64,000 nucleotides of DNA from Linum tenue. Its lineage: Eukaryota > Streptophyta > Magnoliopsida > Malpighiales > Linaceae. The translations under genes were made by a program, and so were the position numbers. How positions within the stretch are numbered: the first letter of the stretch is position 1; every line of letters starts with the position of its first letter. Positions 45,237 to 56,983 of this stretch are shown here, piece after piece. The stretch lies in contig CAMGYJ010000004.1 in the NCBI GenBank assembly GCA_946122785.1, positions 61,698,679 to 61,762,678 on the forward strand. The letters are read 5' to 3'. The notes under the pieces are model-generated. The model ran no database searches, was not told where the DNA came from, and was given only the letters and a program-made list of their open reading frames with translations.

Positions 45237-47354
45237 ATGTTTAATGAAAAAGAGACTGGCTTATAATGAGACTGTATGATTGTGTGGCCAAAACATTTAA
45301 ACCACAGTGTAATAGAAAATATTATTTTTATTCAACTTATTTACCTTTTACTTTTAGTATAGTAATTTTTTATAGAGCTATTTTTTGAAACATACGTAGG
45401 CAGCAAGTAAAAGTTACAAAGAAGATATCAGCTTTGTCCAAGGACTAAATGTCAATGCAAGTGTGCGGTTAAGCGGCTCATCAAATTCTATCATCAACTA
45501 ATTTGCTGTTTATTAATGGATATGATTTATCATTTGGATGAATTAATTGTCAATATGGTATTTGTAGAGTTAAATAACTCATTATTTGTTCATGTGGTAT
45601 TTCGATGTTATTTTAGTGGTAATTGGATTAAAATTAAAGTATCTCGTTTGGTAGAATTTGACAAGTGGTATTTGGAAAAAGGAGAGGCAAAACGAGTTAT
45701 TTCAAAATAACTAGGAGGTCGTTTGGATGGGTTAATTGTCAATATGGTATTTGTAGAGTCAAATAACTCATTTATTGTTCATGTAGTATTTTAGTGTTAT
45801 TTCAGTGGTAATTGAAATAAAATATCTCATTTGGTTGAACCATGCAAATGTGGTATTTGACATGTTGTATTTCGTAAAAACAGAGGGGTAAAACGAGTTA
45901 TTTTAAATAACGCGTTTTGAGTTATTTGTAAATAACTCACTGTCCAAATAACTCATTTCAGTGAAATGCCGTCAAGCGAGTTATTTATGTCCAAATAACT
46001 CACTGTGAGTTATTTGAACCCAAATAACTCATACAAATACTCTATCCAAACAACCCGAATTAAAGTATCTCACAATAGTTCTATTGTCTCGTATGCCACC
46101 CTATCTGTGACGAATTCAGACAGTCACTCATAATATACTCTATGACTATATGATTGTCACAACAAAATCGTTTTGTGACAAGATTTTTATCACAAAACAA
46201 CATCACCGAGATGTTGTATCACAAATTGAATCCATTGGTTACCAACATTTTATTGCAAAAGGTTATATTTGGTGACAACTATATGGTGACCACTCAAATA
46301 CACCATTGTGATGAATTGAGCTATCACGAATGCTTTCTTTTGTGACGATCTCAACACATTTTTAACGGTTTGATGACTGATGAGCTGTCTTAAGTGACAA
46401 GAAATCAACGTATGATTGTGGCCATTAGTGACACATTTTATGCTCTTGTGACGATCGTAGTGTTACATAAGCGGCTCATCAAATTCTATCATCAACTAAT
46501 TTGCTGTTTATTAATGGATATGATTATTGTCTTTAATACGAATGAATTAAGTATCGTTTGGATGAATTAATAGTCAATATGGTATTTGTAGAGTTAAATA
46601 ACTCATTATTTGTTCATGTGGTATTTCGATGTTATTTTAGTGGTAATTGGATTAAAATTAAGAAAAGTAGAAGAACCAATTCCTAATTCCAAATTCCTAA
46701 TTCCTAATTCCAAAGGATTTGTTACAATAAGAAAAGTAGAAGAACCAATTCTGAAATTTAGAAAACGGAATATTTCAAGAATATATAGTCAACTTTAACG
46801 GAATGCACTTAACAGTAAACTTAAGTGGTATCGGGTGCACATATAATAGAGTTCATTGGTACGCGATTCTCTATTCTTACTTAAGTGGCATAGCTTCTTC
46901 AATTCTCGTACTTTAATGGTACTCGATGTATTTTAGCCTAAAATACGTTGATGGTGTTGTGCTACATATTCCTTTTCTTAAGCTTCTTCCTTTGCTAGTT
47001 TCAAGATTTCTTGTACGAAAGTAAGTAGTAGAAATTGATGTTTAACGAAAACAAAACTCACTTATTTATAATGTAACAATAACAATCTAAATAGGAAAAG
47101 GAACATGATAAAGTACTAATTTAAAATTGAAAAGAAAAACCAAATGCATAAGGAAAGGGTCTACAAAATTGTGAAGGAAAATGTTAAATTTTCGTAGAAA
47201 TCATTGATCCTTATTTTTGCGATTCAGCAAAAGAATCCCTCATAATCCGTTGGAGAGAAAAATTCGGCCCCCTTTCCATTTAATATTTCCGTTGGAGTTT
47301 CTTGTGGACGAGTGACTAAATGAATTAATAAAATCACATCTTCTATTTTTTAGG
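45237..47354. other. Intergenic: nested AATAACTCA MITEs and a local duplication
   Basis: 45468-45633 and 46467-46660 are near-identical direct copies (AAGCGGCTCATCAAATTCTA onward), the second with a ~30-bp insertion. 46075-46466 contains many GTGACGA/TTGTGACAA words and ends GTGACGATCGTAGTGTTA, resembling one end of a CACTA element. 46655-46765 repeats AAGAAAAGTAGAAGAACCAA. No gene. Confidence 0.5.
45717..46055. mobile_element. MITE with AAATAACTCA interior
   Basis: Left end GGTCGTTTGGATGGG and inverted right end GGGTTGTTTGGATAG; the arms continue in AATAACTCA/GAGTTATTT words. It lies inside another copy of the same family (from ~45530), so this is a self-nested pair. A related decayed copy is at 21.9-22.2 kb. 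TSD not certain. Confidence 0.65.
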
Positions 47355-50300
47355 GGCCTGAGTTCAGGTCCTTAAGCCTCCTTTCTTAAGGAGGATCTTA
47401 AAACGTTGTGATTGGTTGATTTGATTTTAGGTAGTTAGTAAGGAGTTATTAGTTAATGAGGAGTTATTAGTTGTTAAAGGTATGTTGGGAATTATAAATA
47501 ATATAAAAACTGAATAATAAATCCTACTAATTTTCAAACCCACATCTCGTCGGTTTTTCTCCTCCCAGCGTAACAGGTTTTGTGTTAACCGATCTCTTCA
47601 AGAGCAGTCTCCAGCCGTCTCCGTCGTCGAGAATCTTTGTCTTTATTATCCAGGCGTCCCTTCGTCAACAGTCTCCGTCCATCGGCGCCGTCAGCGCCCC
47701 AACTTCCTGTTCGCCCAGTTTCCTGTACGGTCCTCGCTCTGTCCCCAAAATCCGTTCCCGACCTTGCTTCAGTCCGTCGTCTATCTCGTTCATTCTGTCG
47801 TCGATCCCTACTCTCTCCTCGGCGGCGTTCAAGGTAATCTTCGACGCCTTCCAAGGATTTCGTTCACTGACGATGGTCAATACCTTTTCCCAATCTGTTG
47901 AATTAACGTTGAAGAGTTTTAGCCCGACGTTATTAATGTTTCTTCAGCGGGTATTAACGTTTCAAAAATATACATTATTAACTAGTAACGTGCTCTGTAT
48001 TAACGTGTTTTGTTGGTAAATTTTAATATTTAACACGGCGTTATTAATGTTTCTTCAGCGGGTATTAACGTTTTAAAAATATACATTATTAACTAGTAAC
48101 GTGCTCCGTATTAACCTGTTTTGTTGATAAATTTTAATATTTAACACGACGTTATTAATCTTTTTGTTGGTGGTCGAAATTGGTTTACTGATAAAGTTAC
48201 TTATGAATTTAGGTGCACTGGTTCTTTAAACTTTCAAAGGGCTATGGTCAAATTTGTGTTCATTTGTATCAATAAATTGATAATGACATTAGTAAAATTG
48301 ATAATATCAAAATGCCTTAACAACTACAATTGACAATGAGAGTAGTATAACTCACATGTATGCATTCATAATTTATATACACTCGTCAGTAATAGTATGA
48401 AGGTCATTATCAATATGTTTATATATTTCCATTATTAACGTACATACATTCTTTATTAATAATATCAGCTTCATTATCAATTTTACTAATCCCATTATCA
48501 ATTATTTCTTGTACTTTTCATATCCCGCATTACAAAGATTGTTAAAACTAATAATGTGTGTTGAGGGTTTTTCACTAATACCGTTTATGATCAATTTATG
48601 TCGCCATGATTTGTAATCTTTTGAAGGGCTATGGTCAATATCTTTACCTGCTCAATAGTCAATGTTTGTCGTATTGTGATTGTTGTCAGATAGGCCTATT
48701 AATTATGTTAGGTTGTGCTATTAACTTTTGTATTGTCGTTTTGTAATTGTTTTATCAATTTGTTGGTAATCGGTATTAATTCCCTAATATAGTTTATTAT
48801 TAATTTAGTTCATAGTAATTTGTAATATTTGGAAGTGATGTCGTCAATCGTGCATGATTTGATAATGACCCGTCTTATTATTAAGCGTGTGCTAGTATTA
48901 ATTTGTCTGATGAATTTACGTATAATATTATCAATCTTGGTTTATTGTTAACATTTCTTCATCCATTGGTAATATTTTCAAAGTAATGTTCAATTTTTTA
49001 CTACTGTGCCATTATTTGTCGGTTGAATTAACGTGTAGTATTAACAATCTTTGTTCATTATTAGCGTTTTTTCAACATTAGTAATATTTTAAACGGCATT
49101 ATCAATTTTTTTGTAGTGCTACACGATATGCCAAAATCCAAGATCTGTAAGAACAAACTTGTTATCGGCCCGCTACATCCGTTGCTTGCCATCGAAAAGA
49201 AACGCGACGGAGGAGCCTGTGGATTGAGCAGCTGGTTGATTGAGGTTTTCGAGACAATGTAACGGAGTTGTCAACATTTTCAACCTTACATATTAGTGAT
49301 TTGGCTTACGTTATTAACATTTTTTACAGACGCTACTATAGTTATCAATAAAAAGGTGATTTAATGGTCGTGTTGTCAACATTGTTAACCTCCGCGACTC
49401 TATTATTAATAATATTACTGAAAATATTAACAGGTAACTAAAACCATGTGACAAAAGGGGAGCCTATGATTTGAGATTTTTAGAGCAACGTAGCGGAGTT
49501 GTCAATGTTCTCAATCAAATTTGAAACGCGATTTATCGATCGTGTTGTAAACATTATTAACCTACCACATCATTATTATTAATTAGATCATCATTATTAT
49601 AAACCAGTAACTAAAATGCTGTCACAATAAGATTAGCTTCTAATTGAGGTTTTTAAAGCAACGTAACTGACTTGTCAATGTTTTAACAGTTTATATTAGT
49701 GTTTTTGCCTACATTATTAACATTTTTAGTGACGCTATTATTAATGTTCTCAATCAAACCGAATCACGATTTACTTGTGTCGTAAACATTTAAGTTACGC
49801 TATTATCAACTTTTTAGCTCAGTATTGTTAACAATATACAATATCATTATTAATATTTTCTACATAATATAAAACAAAAGACGAATTCATTATTAAGAAA
49901 TTCTTGTCATTTTTCAACGTAAATAATAATATTATGAACTAAATCCGCCTTGACACATCTTCTCCTCCTTTTGCAAAAGCTTCCGTCAGGAGGCGTGACA
50001 GCAGGAGACCGGCAAGATGGGACGACAACCTAATAGGGAGATGTCGGATGGCGACGGAGTTAACTAGGCAGGATACGGCGGGATGGGGATGGGGAAGCTG
50101 ACGGGAAATTAACGGCATGATGGCGTCGTGACGACGGGAAGATGGTGACCTGATGACGCGTCCACGGGACGCCGACGTCGGGATGGCAACGAGACGCAAA
50201 CGTCGGGATTGCTGACGAAGCTTGGTTGTCGGGGAACGGGACGACGACTGAGTCTCCGAATGGTGTTCGAAACGAGCTTCGCGCCAAGTGGATGCCGACG

Positions 50301-50553
50301 GCGAGAAGGTTTAGGGTTAGAGAGGACAACTGTCTTCCGATAATGGCTTCAGCCGCCTCTTAATAAATCATGAGTTTAATTTTTCGTTTTTTATTTTAAT
50401 TATTTTTATCTTTAATATTTACTATATTCCTTTCTTGTCCTTATAGGTAGTTAGTCAATGATTAGTAATGTTTTTATCTCTCCTCTTCCTATTGGCTAGA
50501 ATAGGTTTAAGATCTTCCTTAAGGAATGGGGTTTAAGGACCTGATCCAACCCG
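47355..50553. mobile_element. Putative non-autonomous MULE-like element, 3.2 kb
   Basis: Left end GGCCTGAGTTCAGGTCCTTA and inverted right end CGGGTTGGATCAGGTCCTTA share TCAGGTCCTTAA, CTTAAGGA and GATCTTAAA over ~50 bp. The flanks TTTTTTAGG (47346-47354) and TCTTTTAGG (50554-50562) form a 9-bp TSD with one mismatch. GC-rich blocks near both ends contain small open frames without a recognised family. The ~2-kb centre is made of recurring ATTATTAAT, ATTATCAAT and TATTAACGT words. No transposase seen. Confidence 0.6.
47929..48150 (+). repeat. 111-bp tandem duplication inside the MULE-like element
   Basis: Two successive ~111-bp copies starting GTTATTAATGTTTCTTCAGC, with a partial third start at 48151. 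Only a few substitutions separate them. Confidence 0.88.
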
Positions 50554-51123
50554 TCTTTTAGGAACAGTTTTGCTTGACCCCAAAAGCAATGTGCAAAATA
50601 AGGAGATTCTAACTTGCAAGAAGGCAAAGCATACCTTATAGAATTAAAGCACCCACCAAGAATAAAATTTCACAAGGAAATTATTATGCAAGCCTTTGTC
50701 TAATATCAGTAAAACAAATTCCAAACTATGCTCTCACCATAGCGGTTCTTCCCTATTTATAAACTACCCTCATCAATCAAATAAGAAATAACACACTAAT
50801 TATAACCACTGCTAATTCGGTCCAATAAAAAGCTAAAAGGAATACTAAGTAACAAAGAATTGGGACAATAAACATTAAAAGCAAATGGAAATCCAAGACC
50901 AAGATGGACATAGAATTAAGGAGTTCTATTTTTACCTTCCCGTTGCGCACTGTCCTTCCGGCTCCTTCGACAATGCGGCTATCGTGTTTCTCAAGGTACG
51001 CTTCGGATAGGACCATTCGTCTTCTCTCTCGACTTCGCGTGGAGCAAATTAACACCACGTCCCAGCATGAGCTTTGCTTGACTAACTATCACTTTAATTC
51101 TGGTTGGTTACGTTGATTTAGTG
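50554..51123. other. Intergenic between MULE-like and CACTA elements
   Basis: No gene supported. A TATTTATAAACTACCC stretch near 50753 and a CGCGTGGAGCAAATTAACACC stretch near 51038 have an LTR-like flavour, but ends could not be matched. Confidence 0.45.
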
Positions 51124-54100
51124 CACTACAAAAAAAGAGATCTATGGCAAGGGTTTTTTTTTACCTATAGCAAGGGTTATAACCCCTGCTACAACCTGTA
51201 GCAAGGGTTTTCCCAACCCCTGGACGAACCCTCGCCAATGCTGCCCCTGCTACACGTAGCAAGGGTTTTAAGCAACCCACGGTGAAAGTTCCCTCCAAGG
51301 GTTGTAGCAGGGGTTTTAACTCTTGCTACATATACCAAGGGTTACAACCCCTGCTACACTGAAATGTAAAATTCAATAGAAATATGTATGTAGCAAGGGT
51401 TTGAACCCTTGGAAAATTTGTTGCTAAAACTAACAATGGTTAAAACCCTTGGTTAATTCGTGACTAATTAAATTTGCAACCAACTTATTATGGTCACTAA
51501 AGCGAGACCTGTAATAATTCAAAATTGTTGCTAAAACTAGCAAGGGTTAAAACCCTTGCTTAATTCGTGACTAATTAGATTTGCAACCAACTCAGTATGG
51601 TCACTAAAAATAAATTTTTAAGAATTCAAACTGTCGCTAATGGGGACCCTAATATGGTTTCTATAAGCTGAAAGCTGGTTACAAATACTCTGGTTACTAT
51701 TAGGAAAACCCATAACCAAACTTGTTGCTGGCCCATTTTTGCATATATATTCCATCATTCATACCATGATTCAATATACTATTGTTTACATGGCTAAATG
51801 TTAATTACCATAAATATCTAAGCATCTTCCAAAGAAACATAGTAGCAGTAAAAGAACCTAATGATATCTATGGCAAAAAAAAAAAAAAAACCTAATGATC
51901 TACTTTTCAAAGCCAAAGGAAAATACCCATGAGATATATTCCCTCTTTTACAAGTACTACTCTGGAGAGAAGCTCTATGCGCTTCATCGCCTGATACCTG
52001 GAGCTCTTTATGAAATTCATAATCACACCCTCCTTTCCCTGCAATACATTAGGAGCATCAAAATGAGACAACTTAAAGCTTGAAGTATTATCTAGTACAT
52101 CAAACTGCAACTAGAAACTGAATTGGTTCCAATAAATATAAAAATAAGACTACTCATCATAAACATATACTTGAGAGCATTCTTTAATGTACTCAAAAGC
52201 TCCACTTGGTGGAGCAGCAGAAAGAATCAGCTATGTAAATAATTTGCAAGACAAACTTTGAGATAGATGTTGGAGAAATTTGCAAGCCTGTATACATACC
52301 TCACAAGTAGTAACATGTTGGAGATATTAATCCTCAAATTCACGGCATAGTTCCAAGGCCAACGCTTTTGTACCTTCGGAAGTTGAGACCATCTGCTCCC
52401 CAAGCCTTACTAGTTCATCTTGAACTATTTGGGAACTCCCTTGTAAACTGAACATAAACAAAAGCAGAGTACATAAAGAAGTGATTTCATCTGGCTAGAC
52501 AAGCGAACAGTGGGATTATGGACTTCAGACTCTCACTCTCTGCCTTCCATGCAGTGTCCAATGAGTTCTCAGACCCAAACTGGGCAGAAGCAATTGAAAG
52601 TTGAAACAGATTGACTTATTAAGGCAACCCATTGGATATCAGCAGTTTTAGGCGGCCTCTGATTTAACAATAAGAGCCTGAACAGTTGCAAGGACTTTCT
52701 GGTTAGAAGCAGCTTGATTGATTTTCCTAATCATACCAATGGTTCTGGTACCTACCAACCAAAACATGTTTAAACCGCGAAAGCACTCAATAATTAGTAA
52801 TTGCAATCTCAAACTCAGACATTGTAACAAAATAAAAATAGGAAAGTGGGTTTCCGTGAATTACCTTGACAAATTCAATATATGCTGGTTCACAAGTGGA
52901 AGAGCCTCTCAGGAAGTAACTTATCAGTTAACCGGCCAAAACAGTTGAGCTGATGTCAGTATGATGAGTGCTTCGATATCCAAACACACAAATATTGGGG
53001 GAGAATCAAATAACTGTTACCAATTATGGCAGACTATAATCAAATAACTTTTACCAATGATTTCCATACAGATTTTCAAAACCAGGATCAGAACAAATTG
53101 AACCATACATAAAAAAGCAGAGGAGACTGATGAGCGGATAGGTCAACTAAAAAAAAATGAGTAAGAAGCACAAGAATCAGCATTACCGATTTCGTTTCAT
53201 TACTTACATTTTGATCAATGCACTTCGGTAGGAGGAAAACTGTTCTCTCAGTCATGCCCATCTAAAACATTTGAGCTCAAGTTTGTTAGTTGATGTACAA
53301 AAGTCCTTGTGTATAACATTCAAAAGACATAACATGAAACCAAATAAAATCGTCAAAGAGGACAACAAAGGGCATACAACATACCATACATTTCACCATC
53401 CAAAACTGTGTATCCCCTACAAATGGCAAACGAGCCTGTTGTGTTGCAAAGTGAGGCTCAGTTGTTTTTGGCCTACATCGAAATGGTAACTGAAATCTCA
53501 GTTGATGTACTTCAATTTCAATCTGGTTTATCAAAAGAACAAATTATATCACCCTACCACAGACAATAGGAGTCAGAATCTCAATGTCACATAAGACATA
53601 CAAATCATGGTTCGAATTTAACCCGATAATGAAAGAAATTGTAAAAGGAATGGATTTACAAAAATCAAATACATAACTACACTCCCATTACCAAGGGTGT
53701 CATAGATAGGGACATAAGTCACAGACTGTTGTGATTTGAGAGGCGGCCTTCACGGCAGCCTAGAAAAGAAGAAACACAGTGAGCTATAAGCATTTCATAC
53801 TATAAGTAATAAGTGAGGATTGGAGATGCAGAGTATACTAACCAGAACAAAGTGCAATATTAAAATCACAGCTAACCAGAACATCCATCGTTTTCATTCT
53901 TCATTACTCTTAACAATAAAAAAACATTTGAACAACTAACTCAGCAAAGGATTGAAGAATCTCATGCTAAGAACTCCAAATAAAGGGAACTAAAACAACA
54001 AGTGTATGTTTCTTACCTATAGACTTGAATGTATTTGTGCCATCAGGGGAGCTGCTTCAACTTCTGCAAGGTCAGCCTAACACAGGTTCTTTTCCCATTC

Positions 54101-55351
54101 ACCTTTAAATATGATTTTGCACCTGAAATAAAACAAATAAATTTAGACTAATTATAAACTTCAGAGCATTTTGCATGGTGCATTGTCAAAAGGAAGGTAA
54201 CAAATTAAGGGAGCCTCTAACTTCAATTATGAGCTAAATAGAGGAAGTAAATAGATCATTTAAATCATCAACTATTGGGTGAGAATTATGCAGCAAACAT
54301 ATCAATGCATCCAATCCAAAAAAGGTACTTTGTTCATCTACCCCCACCCACATTTGGACGTATTCATGCAAGGAAGCCACATCACAGGATAAGATGCAGT
54401 AGAATGAAGTGAACTCGTGGCTAAGGCATAAAATGTTGCTCTCCACACATACTTCCAACGAACCAAAAGACAACCAATGAAGTAGAAAACCCTAACTTAG
54501 CACATTTGAACAATAAGCAGGAGGCCTACCTGTTTCTAGATAGAGGAGCGAAGATCAAGCTCTTGCTGCAGGAGAACCACCATGGGAAGGTAAGAAACTT
54601 GCAAAGCCTTCAGATGAATGGCAAGTACACATGTTCCTTGTTGATTGGACATTCAATAATCACCTTCTGCTCTCCCCATAGGACGCAGTCACAATAGCTC
54701 CAGTAATAATCGCTCTGTAACAGCAAAACTCCATAAGAAGAGGAAAGATAGGAGACTCAATTCGATGAAACTAGGGTTTTGCAAACCTCCGATCAGTCGT
54801 CATCACTGGGATTAGCCTAATGATCGATACCTCCGAATGAAAGCCTCCCTACCATCGCCTCAAGCACCGTCGACTGGTTTATCTCCAATGTCTTCATCAA
54901 CCTCTACTATGCTCTCCAAACCCTAGATCTGCCGAATCGTGTCAAGAGTTCATCTCCTCAAACGATCCCTATCCTCATCGGCTTCTATCCTCCATTGGTG
55001 AGGCATTTCGACCTGCTAATTAAGCTAGCAACGATCGAGTTGTCCTATGATTTCTCCGCGATCCGGAGCTTCGGACCAGCGAACGACCCAGCCAGAGATT
55101 TACTTTTTTATTCATTTTCCCCTTCCTTTTCTTTGTTTTTTATTTGAAGAAATTGGTTTGCTAATATAAGAGAGGAAGGTGGGAAATATTTTAGTATGAT
55201 GTTGCATAATTTCGATTTAAAGGTAGCAGCCTAGCAGGGGTTATCCAACCGCAGAAACTGACCGTTGGTATCGCAAGTTTAGGAATTAATAGCAAGGGTT
55301 AAGTGAACCCCTGCTTTGAAACCGTCGGGATAGCGGCAATTTTTTGTAGTG
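51124..55351. mobile_element. CACTA (En/Spm) element, non-autonomous, 4.2 kb
   Basis: Ends CACTACAAAAAAA and, inverted, CACTACAAAAAATTGCC, with a 3-bp TSD GTG (51121-51123 and 55352-55354), the exact CACTA hallmark. Subterminal arrays of AGCAAGGGTT/AACCCTTGCT occur over the first ~450 bp and again near the right end (55220-55320). I see no TNPD/TNP2 transposase frame. The interior (~51.9-54.7 kb) is AT-rich with short exon-like open frames on both strands that I cannot assign. The right part holds an open frame without ATG (54824-55144). Confidence 0.9.
54824..55144 (+). other. ATG-less 107-codon open frame inside the CACTA element
   Basis: Open from TCG after a TGA to the TGA at 55145-55147. 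Contains VDWFISNVFINLYYALQTLD and TIPILIGFYPPLVRHFDLLI; the composition is coding-like (GC ~50%), unlike neighbouring DNA. No family recognised. It might be a captured host exon or simply chance. Confidence 0.25.
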
Positions 55352-55728
55352 GTGGCACTGCGGCTTGAAGCATTTATGTAGACATCTCATATATGGTGTG
55401 ACAATGTTCACGATAGAAACGCCAGTTTTTTTTTTTTTTACGCGTTTTATTTTCGAACGGAAAGTCAACTAACTAATATCGAAAAAAATTTGATCATTTT
55501 TCATTCTATGTTTTCAATCTTTCGATTCAAATGAACTATTAGTTTTCATATCCATCATGACCACAATACAAGTTAGTTCTATCGATTATGTACTAAAATT
55601 CGTAACATACTCAATAACTTAAGCTAATGATATCGATTCATCACCGGAAAAGCTTATATCATTCTTCTCAATAACTTAAACTAAAACCTGTCGATAATTC
55701 GTCTTCTCTATGTTCCTTAATTTTCCAG
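55352..55728. other. Intergenic between CACTA and terpene synthase fragment
   Basis: AT-rich, with nothing recognised beyond a short T-run; it may include intron sequence of the broken plus-strand terpene synthase. Confidence 0.5.
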
Positions 55729-55995
55729 ACATGTTCATCGAGTTCATGGACAAACCCACGAGGAGCTTCATGGAAAGCAAGTGCTGTGGGGACATATTAG
55801 GGTTAGTGGAGCTGTTTGAGACCTCACATTTGAGACTTGAGGACGAAGATATTATGGAAGAAGCCAATCGCTTCTCAACCAGACAGAAATTGTGGCCCGA
55901 GGTTATTACTTCATCGTAATAACGACCTGACAGAAATTGTGGCCCACGCTCTGGAGCTATCGATCCACTGGCGCTCCATAGAGAAGGAGGAGGAA
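55729..55995 (+). pseudogene. Terpene synthase exon fragment (opposite strand to the TPS-g gene)
   Basis: After an acceptor (TTTTCCAG, phase 1 as in terpene synthase genes) it reads MFIEFMDKPTRSF, then DILGLVELFETSHLRLEDED, IMEEANRFSTR, then after a frame change HRNNDLTEIVAHALELSIHW. This is the order of the terpene synthase N-terminal helical domain (LYEASHLR, EDILDEA, ALELPYHWR in family members). A 17-bp direct repeat GACAGAAATTGTGGCCC on either side of the break causes the frameshift. The conserved reading then runs into a (GAA)n tract, so the rest of the gene is lost. Confidence 0.7.
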
Positions 55996-56004
55996 GACGA
56001 AGAC

Positions 56005-56034
56005 GAAGAAGAAGAAGAAGAAGAAGAAGAAGAA
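56005..56034 (+). repeat. (GAA)10 microsatellite
   Basis: Ten perfect GAA units, preceded by GAAGAC units, directly after the terpene synthase fragment. Confidence 0.96.
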
Positions 56035-56628
56035 TTTTTCCAAACAAAACTTCATTGATAGTGGGAAAAACTAAATGGGAATGCTTTCAAAGAGCAGCGA
56101 CTTGATGCGATCCTGAAGACTTGGAACGCTGCTGGTGGTATGCTCATGGAACGACCCGTCATTTCCAAACAGAAACGGAGCCATTCTGGCAGAATCGACG
56201 GCGGCCCTCGCAAAGACGACGGGGAAAGTCGTCGCTAAAGATTCACGATTCAGTTGCTCCCACGTCTCTTCAATCATATCCATCACGCGCTCCCTACCTT
56301 CACGGACGGACAGCCTAGGATTCTCCTTCAAGTAGCAGTCCACGTACGACGCGTCGTAGCCCACGTGTTCATCGTACTGCATGGGCCATGCATGCATGCA
56401 ATCAAATTCCAATTCACCGCACGTACGTATCCCACGTGCTCCATTATAACGTGTGGAAAATTAAGTGGTCCTAATAAAGAAAGCTGCACATACCGTGGAA
56501 GAGAGGTCGTCGGACAGCCTTAGAATTTTAGCGGCCGATGATATTAGTGGCGGATCGTCGCCATCCACGAGGCTCACGTTTTGTTTTGTTAAGCCCTGGC
56601 CCAGCAGGAAGAAGAAGTGGAGGAGGAC

Positions 56629-56983
56629 TGTTGAACGATCGGAAATGAGCAAATTGAAAGAACTAAGCAAGAACAACCGGATTTACGTGGTATCCCTGGA
56701 ATGTCCAGGACTAATCCACGGAAGAGTGTAAGCTCTTCAGCTACTGATCTTATTATCCCTGATATGTGTTTTTGTGTTTGTTACCAGGTGCAGCGGCTGC
56801 TTCCCCAAAATATACAAGCCGAGAGAAAACCTCACCCAGGAGGAAACCAAAATAAAACCTAACCCTATGCACCTACGTCTGCATGGGTTTCATGGACCCA
56901 AAGCTCAATAATAAACTAAGTACAATTAATGGGCTTAATTAATCAATGAGCAATGGGCTTAATAATCCGCTAATCCGCTAACA
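56629..56983 (-). repeat. 3' LTR of the Copia element
   Basis: 355 bp, TG...CA, same sequence by eye as 61447-61801. Contains GGATTTACGTGG and AATCCACGG, which could pair loosely around GTCCAGGAC. Confidence 0.97.

Noticed and set aside
56135..56523. Plus-strand open frames opposite the terpene synthase last exons
   Set aside because: The minus strand gives the canonical terpene synthase C-terminus with correct splice phases.
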